Source: Chromatiaceae bacterium (lineage in GTDB: Bacteria > Pseudomonadota > Gammaproteobacteria > Chromatiales > Chromatiaceae). From it: DNA of 64,000 nt. The notes under the pieces are model-generated. The model had not been told where the DNA came from. It did not search any database and was given only the letters and a program-made list of their open reading frames with translations. The stretch spans positions 2,078,315 to 2,142,314 of the forward strand of contig CP037918.1 in assembly GCA_019356535.1 (NCBI GenBank), given 5' to 3'. A program made the translations under genes and the position numbers. This document shows, piece by piece, positions 24,572 to 34,287 of this stretch (position 1 is its first letter; every line of letters starts with the position of its first letter).

Positions 24572-26188
24572 TTGATCAACAACGACCCTGACCTGATCGG
24601 TCAAGTCACCGACGTCTCCGCCCGCCACCTGACGGTTACCCTGAACACCGATCTAGAAGACAGCCTCGCCGCGCGGGACCGCGGCAACATCACCCCTTCA
24701 GGCGCTCACCTCATCATCCGCTCGCGCGGGGTGCAATTGCTGGTGCGCGTGGTACGCTCCTGGTCCGAAGGCGACCGCACCCTGTTGCAAGTGACGCCCT
24801 TGGGCAATATCGCCAGCGACGGCAGATTCAACCGGGGAGTCGACCAGTTTCCCTCGCTGGGTGCCGGGGTCTATGCCATCAACACCAACCAGCTGGCGGC
24901 CCTGTTCGACGCCTTCCGACGCCATGGCGTCCATCTTGGGCGCCACAGTCAACATCCCGAGCTGAAGGTCTATTTCGACCCCAACCCCCTGTTTGGACGC
25001 CACCTGGCCATCCTCGGCCAATCCGGCGCGGGCAAGTCGTGGACGGTGGCCAGCATCTTGCAACGTACCGTAGAGGCCCTGCCCAAGGCGCATATCGTGC
25101 TGCTGGACATCCACGGCGAATACGGCTGGCGCGACGCCGACGGCAAGCTACACAGCGCCTTCCCCGAGGACATGGCACGGCACGTGGACGCACGCGCGCT
25201 GGAGATCCCCTACTGGCTGCTGACCTATGCCGAACTGATCGACCTGCTTATCGACCGCTCGGACCCCAATGCCTCGCTGCAGATGGCCTTCATGCGCGAG
25301 GTGCTCTACAGCCTGCGCAAGAAGGCCAACCGCGACCTGGGTATCGACAGCCTGTCGGTGGACTCGCCGGTGTACTTCTCGATCAAAGAGATGTACCTGC
25401 AGTTCAAAAAGGCCAACGAACAACAGTCCGATTTCGGCAAGACACGCGGCCCCCTGTTCGGCGCCTTCGACGAGTTCCTGGTGCGCTTCCAGGCGATGTT
25501 CAATGACTCGCGCTACAGCTTCCTTTTCAGGCCCAAACGGCGTACCGAGTCAGCCCACCTGGAATCCCTGCTGCGGGACTTCGTGGGCCTGGGCGAGCCC
25601 AAACGCCCGATCACCGTGATCGATCTGAGCGTGGTCCCGCACGATGTGCGCCCGACCATCACCGCGCAGATCGCCCGCCTGGCCTTCGAGTTCAATTACT
25701 GGAACCCGAAGCGACGCGAATTCCCGATGCTGCTGGTCTGCGAGGAGGCCCACCAGTACATCCCCCGCGAGACCGATGTACAACATTCGGCTACCCGTCG
25801 CGCAGTGGAACGCATCGCCAAGGAAGGACGCAAGTACGGCGTGGGATTGTGCGTGGTCAGCCAACGCCCGCTGGAGCTGTCCGAGACGGTGCTGGCGCAG
25901 TGCAACAATTTCATCTGCCTGCGCATCACCAACCCGGACGACCAGGCCTATGTGCGACGCCTGATGCCGGAAGGAGAACAGGACCTGACCGACACCCTGG
26001 CGTCGCTGCGTCGGGGTGAGGCGCTGGCGGTCGGCGAGGCCATTCCCCTACCCACCCGTCTCCACGTCTACAGGCCCGACCCGGCACCCTCGAGCCAAGA
26101 CGCACCGGTGGACCAGGCCTGGCGCGGCGGACCCGACGACCTCGACGTGGACAACATCGTGCAGCGCTGGTGGCGGCAGCAGCGTTGA
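24572..26188 (+). CDS. HerA/DUF87-family P-loop ATPase
   Basis: 538 residues. An N-terminal HAS-barrel-like region (DPDLIGQVTDVSARHLTV) precedes the ATPase core: Walker A ILGQSGAGKSWT at about residue 150, Walker B LLVCEEAHQYIPRET and an arginine-finger region KYGVGLCVVSQRPLELS. HerA proteins are hexameric DNA translocases, in archaea partnered with the NurA nuclease, and in bacteria either lone or part of defence pairs. No nuclease, SIR2 or other effector gene is adjacent: SQR lies one side and secF the other. The start is TTG at 24572, with GGAG upstream at 24560-24563. Role here unknown. Confidence 0.85.
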   Translation: MINNDPDLIGQVTDVSARHLTVTLNTDLEDSLAARDRGNITPSGAHLIIRSRGVQLLVRVVRSWSEGDRTLLQVTPLGNIASDGRFNRGVDQFPSLGAGVYAINTNQLAALFDAFRRHGVHLGRHSQHPELKVYFDPNPLFGRHLAILGQSGAGKSWTVASILQRTVEALPKAHIVLLDIHGEYGWRDADGKLHSAFPEDMARHVDARALEIPYWLLTYAELIDLLIDRSDPNASLQMAFMREVLYSLRKKANRDLGIDSLSVDSPVYFSIKEMYLQFKKANEQQSDFGKTRGPLFGAFDEFLVRFQAMFNDSRYSFLFRPKRRTESAHLESLLRDFVGLGEPKRPITVIDLSVVPHDVRPTITAQIARLAFEFNYWNPKRREFPMLLVCEEAHQYIPRETDVQHSATRRAVERIAKEGRKYGVGLCVVSQRPLELSETVLAQCNNFICLRITNPDDQAYVRRLMPEGEQDLTDTLASLRRGEALAVGEAIPLPTRLHVYRPDPAPSSQDAPVDQAWRGGPDDLDVDNIVQRWWRQQR

Positions 26189-26211
26189 TCCCCTCACCCG
26201 CCTGAACGACA

Positions 26212-26241
26212 AAGGGCCGACAGCTCACGCTGCCGACCCTT
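26212..26241 (-). terminator. Terminator of the yajC-secD-secF operon
   Basis: On the minus strand AAGGGTCGGCAGC pairs fully with GCTGTCGGCCCTT (two G-U pairs) around GTGA, followed by TTTGTC. On the plus strand two mismatches appear, so it is directed at the secF transcript. Confidence 0.7.
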
Positions 26242-26264
26242 GTTGAGCGCCTGCTCCGGCGGGA

Positions 26265-27197
26265 TCAGGGCATGTCGTCGACCACCCCTTCCTTCTTGAC
26301 CGGCATCAGGTCGGCCTTGCTCACACCCAGCATGAGCGCGGCGGTGCTGGCCACGTAGATCGACGAATAGGTACCAATGAGGACGCCGACCAACAAGGCG
26401 AAGGCAAAGGCGTGGATGATCTCACCGCCCAGGAAAAACAACGCCAGCAGCACCAGGATGGTGGTGAAGGAGGTCATCAAGGTGCGGCTGAGCGTCTGGT
26501 TGAGCGAAATGTTGATGACCTCTTCTGGCGTGCCCTTGCGCAGCTTGCGAAAGTTCTCGCGCACCCGGTCGAACACCACGATGGTATCGTTGAGAGAATA
26601 ACCGATCACCGCCAGCACTGCGGCCAGCACCGTGAGGTCGAACTCGATCTGCAACAGCGCGAACAGACCCAGGGTGAACAGCACGTCGTGCACCAGGGCG
26701 ATCACCGACCCCAGGGCGAAACGCCATTCGAAACGCAGCGCTACGTAGATGAGAATGGCCATCAGTGCCACCAGCACCGCCAAGGCCCCGTCCTCGGTGA
26801 GCTCGTCCCCCACCTGCGGGCCGACGAATTCCACTCGCCGCAGCTCTACCTGGCCGTCGGCCGCCTTCGACAGGCTGGCAAAGACTTGGTCGCTGACCTT
26901 GTTCTGGCCGCTGTCCTGCTGCTGCAGACGAATGAGGATGTCCCGCGGAGTACCGAACTGCTGTACCGAGGCGTTCTCGAAACCGGCCTCGGCCAACACC
27001 TTGCGTACCTGGGCAATATCCACGTCCTGGCGATAGCTCACCTCGATGAGCGTACCGCCAGTGAAGTCGATGCCGAGATTCAGGCCGCGCAGCACGATGG
27101 CGATCACTGCCACCATCATCGCCATCCCCGAGAAAACCAGGGCCAGCCGACGCTTGCCCATGAAGTCGATGGTCGATCCGCTCTTGATGAAACGCAT
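26265..27197 (-). CDS. secF: Protein translocase subunit SecF
   Basis: 310 residues, six membrane helices with one large periplasmic loop. The protein works with SecD to pull exported proteins through SecYEG using proton motive force. GLNLGIDFTGGTLIEV is the conserved D1 region after helix 1. ALRFEWRFALGSVIALVHDV and IGYSLNDTIVVFDRVRENFRK are the helix 4 and 5 motifs. The distance to secD is 16 bases. Normal length. Confidence 0.97.
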   Translation of the reverse strand: MRFIKSGSTIDFMGKRRLALVFSGMAMMVAVIAIVLRGLNLGIDFTGGTLIEVSYRQDVDIAQVRKVLAEAGFENASVQQFGTPRDILIRLQQQDSGQNKVSDQVFASLSKAADGQVELRRVEFVGPQVGDELTEDGALAVLVALMAILIYVALRFEWRFALGSVIALVHDVLFTLGLFALLQIEFDLTVLAAVLAVIGYSLNDTIVVFDRVRENFRKLRKGTPEEVINISLNQTLSRTLMTSFTTILVLLALFFLGGEIIHAFAFALLVGVLIGTYSSIYVASTAALMLGVSKADLMPVKKEGVVDDMP

Positions 27198-27213
27198 GCT
27201 TGCCGTCCTCGGG

Positions 27214-29067
27214 TCAGATCGCGAGCGCCTTGACGCGCTTGTTGCCGTAGATCAGATTGATGAGCGCACGGGTGCCGACGATGGCGGTGAACATGGAGGT
27301 CACGATACCGATCGCCAGGGTGACCGCGAAGCCGCGCACCGGCCCGCTGCCGATGGCGAACAGCACCACCGCCGCGATCAGGGTGGTGATGTTGGCATCC
27401 ATGATGGTACTGAAGGCCTTGGCGTAACCCGCGTGGATGCTGGCCTGAGGCGTACTGCCATTACGGATCTCCTCGCGGATGCGCTCGAAGATCAGCACGT
27501 TGGCATCCACCGCCATGCCCACAGTAAGCACGATACCTGCGATACCGGGCATGGTCAGCGTCGCCTGGAGAATGGACAGGGCAGCGATGATAAGCACCAG
27601 GTTGGCGAGCAGAGCCAGGTCAGCGATCAGACCGAACACCTTGTAATAGACGGCCATGAAGATCATCACCAGCGTCAGGCCGACCACCACCGAACGGAAG
27701 CCCTGGTCGATATTGTCCTGGCCAAGGCTGGGACCGATGGTACGCTCTTCGACAATGTCGATGGGCGCGGCCAGGGCACCCGCCTTGAGCAACAGTGCCA
27801 GCTCGTGGGCCTCGGCCGGGCTGTCCAGGCCAGTGGTCTGGAATCGCCGCCCGAAGGGCTCGCGGATGGTGGCGACGTTGATGACCTCCTCGACCCACTT
27901 CTTGATGGGCTTGCCATTCTCGTCACGCCCCACGGTACGCTTTTCCTTGAACACCACCGCCATCGGCTTGCCGACGTTCTCGGTGGTGACGTTGCGCATG
28001 CGTCGCGCGCCCTTGCCATCGAGGGTAACAAACACCGCCGGGGTGCCGGATTGCTGATCGAAGCCTGAGGAGGCGTTGATCATCTGGTCGCCGGTGACGA
28101 TCAGCTGGCGCTTGAGCAGAATGGGCTGCCCCTGGCGGTCGTGATACAGGCGGGTGCCCGGCGGCACCTTGCCGGTTCGCTCGGCCTCCAGGGCCTGCGC
28201 CGGGTCTCCGGCCACCAGTCGGTATTCGAGGGTGGCGGTGGCACTCAGCAGGTCCTTCACCTTGCCCGGGTCCTGCACACCCGGCAGCTCAACCACGATA
28301 CGCCGCTCGCCCTGTTGCTGGATGATCGGCTCGGCCACGCCCAGGGCGTTCACCCGGTTGCGCAGGGTGGTGATGTTCTGCGACAGCGCCTGCTTGCGGA
28401 TCTCGCGCTGCGCGGTCTGCGTAATCTCGGCACGGAAATAGTGGGCACCCCCCTCGTCGCGTACCTTGAAGTCGAGATCGCGAAACTCCTCGGCTGCCGC
28501 GGCCATGGCCTTGTCACGAACCTCCGGATCACGGAAGCGCACCTCCACACCATTGCCGACCGCCTTGGCGGTCACGTAGCGGAAACGGTTTTCGCGCAAG
28601 AAGGTGCGCATGCTGCCTACCTGCAACTCCATGTGCTTCTTGAGCGCCGCGTCCATGTCCACGTCAATCAGCACATGGATGCCGCCCCGCAGGTCCAGAC
28701 CCAGGTTCATGGGCTTGCCTCCAAGCGCGCGCAGCCAGTCCGGCAGGTCGGGCGAAAGCGTCAAGGCATGGGTGAAGCCTCCCGGCAGCTTGCGTGCGAT
28801 CACATCCTGGCCACGCAGCTGATCTTCAGGGCGTTCAAAGCGGATCCGCAGGCGCCCCTGCTGGCGTTCGATACGCTTGTAGGGCACCTTGGCCGCGTCC
28901 AGCGCCTTGCGCAGCGTGTCCGCCAGGCTATCGCTGACCGTGGCCCCACGAGTGCCCGTGACCTCGACCACCGGATCCTGGGGAAAGACATTGGGCAGGG
29001 CATACAGCAGGCCGCCCAAGATCACGAAGGCAACCAGCAGGTTCTTCCAGAGGGGATATCGGTTCAT
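27214..29067 (-). CDS. secD: Protein translocase subunit SecD
   Basis: 617 residues. N-terminal anchor (WKNLLVAFVILGGLLYALPN), then GKPMNLGLDLRGGIHVLIDV, the long periplasmic P1 domain, and the C-terminal five-helix bundle with AVDANVLIFERIREEIRNG, which holds proton-path residues. Length equals the usual gammaproteobacterial SecD. It is second in the yajC-secD-secF operon, 40 bases after yajC. Confidence 0.97.
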   Translation of the reverse strand: MNRYPLWKNLLVAFVILGGLLYALPNVFPQDPVVEVTGTRGATVSDSLADTLRKALDAAKVPYKRIERQQGRLRIRFERPEDQLRGQDVIARKLPGGFTHALTLSPDLPDWLRALGGKPMNLGLDLRGGIHVLIDVDMDAALKKHMELQVGSMRTFLRENRFRYVTAKAVGNGVEVRFRDPEVRDKAMAAAAEEFRDLDFKVRDEGGAHYFRAEITQTAQREIRKQALSQNITTLRNRVNALGVAEPIIQQQGERRIVVELPGVQDPGKVKDLLSATATLEYRLVAGDPAQALEAERTGKVPPGTRLYHDRQGQPILLKRQLIVTGDQMINASSGFDQQSGTPAVFVTLDGKGARRMRNVTTENVGKPMAVVFKEKRTVGRDENGKPIKKWVEEVINVATIREPFGRRFQTTGLDSPAEAHELALLLKAGALAAPIDIVEERTIGPSLGQDNIDQGFRSVVVGLTLVMIFMAVYYKVFGLIADLALLANLVLIIAALSILQATLTMPGIAGIVLTVGMAVDANVLIFERIREEIRNGSTPQASIHAGYAKAFSTIMDANITTLIAAVVLFAIGSGPVRGFAVTLAIGIVTSMFTAIVGTRALINLIYGNKRVKALAI

Positions 29068-29107
29068 GGTGTCGGTCTGTCAATGGCCGCTGCCGGGAGC
29101 GGCGGGC

Positions 29108-29437
29108 TTACATTTCCTTGAGGCTGCCCTTGGGCAATACGGTCTCGACCGCGGTGCGTCGGATGGTCACCACGGTGTTGTCGGCGACCTCGACCTTGAC
29201 GAAGTTCTCGCCAACCTCGGTGATGCGACCGACCAGGCCGCCCATGGTCTGCACCTCGTCACCCTTCTTGAGGGCCTCGACCAGCTTCTTGTGCTCCTTC
29301 TGACGCTTGACCTGAGGGCGGATCATGAAGAAGTACATGATCACGAACATGCCGATCAGGAACAGCAACGGCAGGCCGCCGGGTTCGGCCGGGGCAGGCG
29401 CCGCTGCGGCCATGGCATCGGATATCAGAAAACTCAT
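29108..29437 (-). CDS. yajC: Preprotein translocase subunit YajC
   Basis: 109 residues from ATG 29435-29437. A single membrane helix (LPLLFLIGMFVIMYFFMIRP) is followed by QVKRQKEHKKLVEALKKGDE and a small beta domain (GLVGRITEVGENFVKVEVAD), exactly the YajC layout. It associates with SecDF. It lies between tgt and secD, the standard order. An in-frame extension upstream to 29545 overlaps tgt and is not the start. Confidence 0.95.
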   Translation of the reverse strand: MSFLISDAMAAAAPAPAEPGGLPLLFLIGMFVIMYFFMIRPQVKRQKEHKKLVEALKKGDEVQTMGGLVGRITEVGENFVKVEVADNTVVTIRRTAVETVLPKGSLKEM

Positions 29438-29541
29438 CGACAAACTCCAAACTAAGGATCGGAATCGGAAATCGACCGCCGGACCAGATACGGCGGGTAT
29501 TACTGGCCGCGCATTATGCCACAGGCAGCCACACCCCGGCT

Positions 29542-30666
<1,125 letters not shown>

Positions 30667-30679
30667 TTATGGGTGGGTA

Positions 30680-30710
30680 TTGACATTTTTTTCATAACAT
30701 TAGAGGATAA
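30680..30710 (+). promoter_or_regulatory. Promoter of a candidate small RNA
   Basis: TTGACA (30680-30685) is a perfect -35 followed by a T-rich spacer. The -10 is weak: GAGGAT at 30703-30708 (17-base spacing) or an adjacent GGATAA. It points away from tgt, on the plus strand. Confidence 0.45.
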
Positions 30711-30712
30711 CC

Positions 30713-30794
30713 ATGTGCTGAGACTTAGCACATCTCCTCCATCCTCCTTTGGTGGTATTTGGCGCGGCGCCCCCCCTTGCCGCGCCTTTTTTTT
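30713..30794 (+). ncRNA. Candidate small RNA between tgt and queA
   Basis: An RNA of about 82 nt is predicted from three signals. A hairpin ATGTGCT-GAGACTT-AGCACAT occupies 30713-30733. A C/U-rich single-stranded region follows (CTCCTCCATCCTCC within 30734-30748). Then comes a strong intrinsic terminator, GGCGCGGC (30761-30768) with GCCGCGCC (30779-30786), followed by eight T (30787-30794). No protein-coding gene on the plus strand uses this terminator; both neighbours (tgt, queA) read the other way. The exposed CCUCC motifs are complementary to ribosome binding sites, a design seen in C-rich-loop sRNAs. It could alternatively be a regulatory antisense leader for the queA-tgt message. Confidence 0.6.
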
Positions 30795-30852
30795 GCCCGT
30801 TTCCGGTAGCCAGGCCGCACATGCCGGGAGACACCCCGATCCCCGGGCGGGA

Positions 30853-31905
30853 TCACCCCTGCCCCTCCTGCTCGCTCAGGGTATCGCTCGCCCTCTCCAG
30901 CAACATGGCGTCACCATAGCTGAAAAAGCGGTAACGCCGGGCAACGGCATGCCGATAGGCGGCCATGACCCGCTGGTGCCCGGCAAAGGCGGAGACCAAC
31001 ATCAGCAGAGTGGATTTCGGGAGGTGGAAATTGGTGAGCAAGACATCCACAACCCGGAAGCGATAGCCCGGACGAATGAACAGGCGGGTATCGCCACGAA
31101 AGGGACGCAATTCGCCATCGGCGGCGGCCGACTCCAGACTGCGCACACTGGTCGTGCCCACGGCGACCACCCGCCCGCCACGCGCCCGGGTCCGGCTTAC
31201 CTGCTCGCAGACCGCCTCGTCCACCTCCAGCCACTCGCTGTGCATGACATGCTCATCGAGATTCTCCACGCGCACCGGCTGAAAGGTGCCCGCCCCCACA
31301 TGCAGAGTCACCCGGGCCGTCTGGATACCCAAGGCCTCGAGGCGATCGAGCATGGCCTCGTCGAAATGCAGACCGGCCGTCGGCGCGGCCACCGCCCCCG
31401 GGCGACGGGCGTATACCGTCTGGTAACGCGCCTGATCCTCCGGCTCATCTTCACGGCGGATGTAGGGGGGCAAGGGCATGTGCCCATGCTCGGCCATCAA
31501 GCGGTGGACGTCCCCACCCGCTTCGAGTACCAGCTCGAACAGGTTGCCGGCACGACCCGCGACCCGCAGGCGCCAATCCCCTATCAGCAACAAGCCCCCC
31601 GCTTTCGGCGACTTGCTGGCGCGCACGTGGGCCAGCACCCGGTCAGCGGCCAGCACCCGCTCGATGAGGATCTCCACCTGCCCCCCCGTGGCCTTGCGGC
31701 CATACAGGCGAGCCGGCATCACCTGCGTATCGTTGAACACCAGCAGATCGCCAGGTCGCAACAAGGCGGACAGATCCGAGAAATGCCGGTCCTCCGGGCC
31801 TTTGCCAGCAGGCAGATACAACAGGCGGCTGTCCCCGCGCCGTGCACGGGGGCGCTGGGCGATCAACTCCTCGGGAAGCTCGTAGTCGAAATCGGATAAT
31901 TGCAT
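30853..31905 (-). CDS. queA: S-adenosylmethionine:tRNA ribosyltransferase-isomerase
   Basis: 350 residues. It transfers and rearranges the ribosyl part of SAM onto preQ1 in tRNA, giving epoxyqueuosine. The N-terminus [52 protein letters not shown] and [16 protein letters not shown] are all family signatures. Full length. It is the first gene of the queA-tgt-yajC-secD-secF string and is divergent from tRNA-Leu. Confidence 0.97.
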   Translation of the reverse strand: MQLSDFDYELPEELIAQRPRARRGDSRLLYLPAGKGPEDRHFSDLSALLRPGDLLVFNDTQVMPARLYGRKATGGQVEILIERVLAADRVLAHVRASKSPKAGGLLLIGDWRLRVAGRAGNLFELVLEAGGDVHRLMAEHGHMPLPPYIRREDEPEDQARYQTVYARRPGAVAAPTAGLHFDEAMLDRLEALGIQTARVTLHVGAGTFQPVRVENLDEHVMHSEWLEVDEAVCEQVSRTRARGGRVVAVGTTSVRSLESAAADGELRPFRGDTRLFIRPGYRFRVVDVLLTNFHLPKSTLLMLVSAFAGHQRVMAAYRHAVARRYRFFSYGDAMLLERASDTLSEQEGQG

Positions 31906-31982
31906 GGGCGCGCGATCTTAGCACAGCCCCCGGGACGGACAGTTCACCAGGCATCTGGTGCGACATGCGACATCCGGGGCGG

Positions 31983-32010
31983 TTGCGTCCTGGCCGAGGG
32001 GCGTTATACT
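31983..32010 (+). promoter_or_regulatory. Promoter of tRNA-Leu
   Basis: TTGCGT (31983-31988), a 16-base spacer and TATACT (32005-32010), ending 12 bases before the tRNA. Confidence 0.65.
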
Positions 32011-32022
32011 CGTGCGGCTCAT

Positions 32023-32109
32023 GCCGGGGTGGTGAAACTGGTAGACACAGGGGATTCAAAATCCCCCGCCCTCACAGGCTTGCGGGTTCGAGTCCCGCCC
32101 CCGGTACCA
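32023..32109 (+). tRNA. tRNA-Leu(CAA)
   Basis: 87 nt including encoded CCA, with the long variable arm of a class II tRNA (CCGCCCTCACAGGCTTGCGG region). The anticodon stem GGGGA/TCCCC encloses TTCAAAA, so the anticodon is CAA (reads UUG, Leu). The acceptor arm GCCGGGG pairs with CCCCGGT. Confidence 0.96.
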
Positions 32110-32144
32110 ACCTCTGGCCGTATGCAGGCCGCCTTGCAAAAAAC

Positions 32145-32169
32145 GCCCGGGCACCCCGGGCTTTTTTTT
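32145..32169 (+). terminator. Terminator of tRNA-Leu
   Basis: GCCCGGG (32145-32151) and CCCGGGC (32155-32161) followed by eight T (32162-32169), a strong intrinsic terminator 36 bases after the tRNA. Confidence 0.85.
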
Positions 32170-32244
32170 CAGTGGACTTGCCGGGCCTCAACGCATGCCC
32201 TTGGAGATAATCACCCAGCGACCGTTCTCGTGGCGCAGGCGCGC

Positions 32245-32319
32245 AAAAAAAAACGCCACGTCATGCAACGGGGCGTTTCCATCCTCCTTCGGGCTTGTTC
32301 TGCGCAAGTCTCGAAGTTG
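32245..32319 (-). ncRNA. Candidate small RNA with GGA motifs
   Basis: On the minus strand a promoter-like pair, TTGCGC (32353-32348) and TATACT (32331-32326) with a 16-base spacer, predicts a start near 32319. An intrinsic terminator ends near 32245: AAACGCC/GGCGTTT (32278-32272 with 32257-32251) plus a nine-T run. The predicted RNA of about 75 nt contains AAGGAGGATGG (32289-32279), with repeated GGA motifs like CsrA sites and an exact 11-base complement of the C-rich stretch of the other candidate at 30739-30749. Short reading frames cross it, but the AAGGAGG directly abuts the ATG, too close to serve as its ribosome site. The remainder of 32170-32377 shows nothing else. Confidence 0.45.
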
Positions 32320-32377
32320 ATGTCGAGTATAACCGCTCTTCGCCCTCGCGCAACACAAAATGTCGCCCGCGACGGGC

Positions 32378-32998
32378 TCATCCCGACGATTCTCCGCTCA
32401 GTTGCCGAACAAACCGGCTGCGCAGCTCCAGACGCGACAATATCAACGAGGCCAGGACCAGGCCGTAGAGGCCAGGCTCCAGCCAGTCGGCCTTGACCAG
32501 CCACCAGAAGTGCAACACGCCCAGCGCGGCCGTCGGATAAACCAGCCGGTGCAGCCTCCCCCATCGTCGCCCCAGCCGGCGCATCGCCGCCCGCGTGGAG
32601 GTGAGCGCCAGTGGCACCAGCAGCACCCAGGCGGTGAAGCCGACGGTGACATAGGGTCGCTTGGCAATGTCTTCCCACATCGCGCTCCAACGCAGCTCCT
32701 GGTCGAGCACCATCCAGATCAACAGGTGCACCGTGGCGTAGAAGAAGGCATACAGGCCCAGCATGCGGCGCAGGCGCAGGGGCCAGGCCTGGCCCAGCAG
32801 ACGCCGCAGGGGCGTCATGGCCAGGGTGATGAGCAGGAAACGCAAGGCCCAGTCGCCGGTGACATGGGTGACCGTCTCCAGCGGGTTGGGCCCCAGGTCG
32901 TCGAGCAACGCGCCGCGCACCAACAGCGCAAAGGGCAGCAGGCAGGCGACAAACAGCAGTGGCTTGAACAGCCAGCGGAACAACCGGTCGGGTCGCAT
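32378..32998 (-). CDS. msrQ: Heme-binding membrane subunit MsrQ
   Basis: 206 residues, about six membrane helices. MsrQ passes electrons from the respiratory chain or cytosolic flavin reductase to periplasmic MsrP. GDWALRFLLITLAMTPLRRLL and RRMLGLYAFFYATVHLLIW, then RWGRLHRLVYPTAALGVLHFWW, carry the conserved His heme ligands. The ATG at 32996-32998 overlaps the msrP stop by one base, and this is the natural start. Confidence 0.95.
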   Translation of the reverse strand: MRPDRLFRWLFKPLLFVACLLPFALLVRGALLDDLGPNPLETVTHVTGDWALRFLLITLAMTPLRRLLGQAWPLRLRRMLGLYAFFYATVHLLIWMVLDQELRWSAMWEDIAKRPYVTVGFTAWVLLVPLALTSTRAAMRRLGRRWGRLHRLVYPTAALGVLHFWWLVKADWLEPGLYGLVLASLILSRLELRSRFVRQLSGESSG

Positions 32999-33960
32999 CA
33001 ATAGAACCGCCGCAAATCCATTCCCTTGTAGAGGTGCGCGACTTCCTCGGCATAGCCGTTGAACATCAGGGTCTTGTGCTTGCGCGCGAACAGGCCCTCG
33101 CCGATGCGTCGCTCGTATTTCTGGCTCCAACGCGGGTGATCGACGTTCGGGTTCACGTTGGCATAGAACCCATATTCCTCGGGCTGGAGCATCGCCCAGG
33201 TGTTGCGCGGCTGCTGCTCGGTGAAACGGATGGCGACAATGGACTTGATGCTCTTGAATCCGTATTTCCAGGGCACGATCAGGCGCAACGGCGCCCCGTT
33301 CTGTGCCGGCAACTCCACCCCGTACACGCCCGTGACCAGCATGGCCAGGGGATGCATGGCCTCATCGATGCGCAGGCCCTCGACATAGGGCCAATCGACG
33401 ATCGGGCGCCGCAGGCCGGGCATCTGCTCGGGGTCGGCCAGGGTCTCGAAGGCCACGTACTTCGCCTTCGAAGTGGGTTCGAAGCGTGCGAGCAGACGCG
33501 CCAGCGGAAAACCGTCCCAGGGCACGATCATGCTCCAGGCCTCGACGCAGCGAAAACGGTAGATGCGCTCTTCCTGCGGAATCTTCAGCACATCTTCGAT
33601 ATCGATCACCCCCGGCTTGGCGCACTCACCTTCCACACGAATCGACCAGGGCCGGGGACGCAAGCGGTGGGCATTGCGCGCCGGTTCGCGCTTGCCCGAA
33701 CCCAGCTCGAGAAAGTTGTTGTAATGGGTGATGTCGTCGAAATCGGTGGGCTCCAGGTCCTTGCCCCAATCCGTGTCCTTCAGACCGGGCAGGCGCCGCC
33801 CCGCAGATGGCGGCGTCACCAAGGCGCGAGCCGCCGGCAGTGCCGCGCCGATACCGGCCGCCGCAGCCATCGCCAGCAGCTGACGACGCTGGCGGAAATG
33901 CTGCTCGGGCGTGACGTCGGATTCCTTGAGATCACCGGGGCGCCGGATACGAATCAGCAT
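32998..33960 (-). CDS. msrP: Periplasmic methionine sulfoxide reductase catalytic subunit MsrP
   Basis: 320 residues. Molybdopterin enzyme that repairs oxidised methionine in exported proteins. The twin-arginine signal is [40 protein letters not shown] contains the Cys that binds molybdenum, and [21 protein letters not shown] is the conserved substrate and cofactor region. It is co-translated with msrQ. Length is normal for the YedY family. Confidence 0.96.
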   Translation of the reverse strand: MLIRIRRPGDLKESDVTPEQHFRQRRQLLAMAAAAGIGAALPAARALVTPPSAGRRLPGLKDTDWGKDLEPTDFDDITHYNNFLELGSGKREPARNAHRLRPRPWSIRVEGECAKPGVIDIEDVLKIPQEERIYRFRCVEAWSMIVPWDGFPLARLLARFEPTSKAKYVAFETLADPEQMPGLRRPIVDWPYVEGLRIDEAMHPLAMLVTGVYGVELPAQNGAPLRLIVPWKYGFKSIKSIVAIRFTEQQPRNTWAMLQPEEYGFYANVNPNVDHPRWSQKYERRIGEGLFARKHKTLMFNGYAEEVAHLYKGMDLRRFY

Positions 33961-34034
33961 GGGATACCTCTGTTACGGTGGACTTCGATCTCGTCCGGTT
34001 CTGACCATCTGCCGACAGGAAATATTGCAGCCGG

Positions 34035-34214
34035 TCAGCGCCGACGATCGCGCACGTACCACAGCACCGGCAGCAGAGCACCAAAAAAGGTCACCAGCAT
34101 GGACAAGCCGCCAGGACCGAAGCGCATCGCCGTAGCATAGCCCCCCACCCCGCCGAGCAGGACCGAAAGCAGGAATGTGCGCGCCATCAGGCAGATTCGG
34201 CAGGAAGTGTTCAT
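34035..34214 (-). CDS. Small membrane protein, 59 residues
   Basis: From ATG at 34212-34214 to TGA at 34035. The sequence has a short Cys-containing N-terminus (MNTSCRICLMAR), a first hydrophobic span (TFLLSVLLGGVGGYATAM), a Gly/Phe turn and a second span (LSMLVTFFGALLPVLWYV), ending in RDRRR. The positive C-terminus and two spans suggest a hairpin inner-membrane protein. It lies upstream of msrP on the same strand. I do not recognise a family, but the composition is too regular for chance. Confidence 0.55.
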   Translation of the reverse strand: MNTSCRICLMARTFLLSVLLGGVGGYATAMRFGPGGLSMLVTFFGALLPVLWYVRDRRR

Positions 34215-34287
34215 GTGCCTAGTCTAGCTGAAACACGGAGAGCCTGACGCTTTGTCAGACCACACGACGAGCTCTAGGGTTCAGAGT

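Noticed and set aside
24572..26188. HerA as part of a defence system
   Set aside because: No nuclease, SIR2, DUF4297 or other effector is adjacent, and the flanks are core genes.
32211..32284. Short peptides reading through the second small-RNA candidate, including one starting ATG after AAGGAGG
   Set aside because: The ribosome site abuts the ATG and the frame crosses a stem plus nine-T terminator. A peptide of another frame ending KGMR looks somewhat protein-like, so I keep a small doubt.
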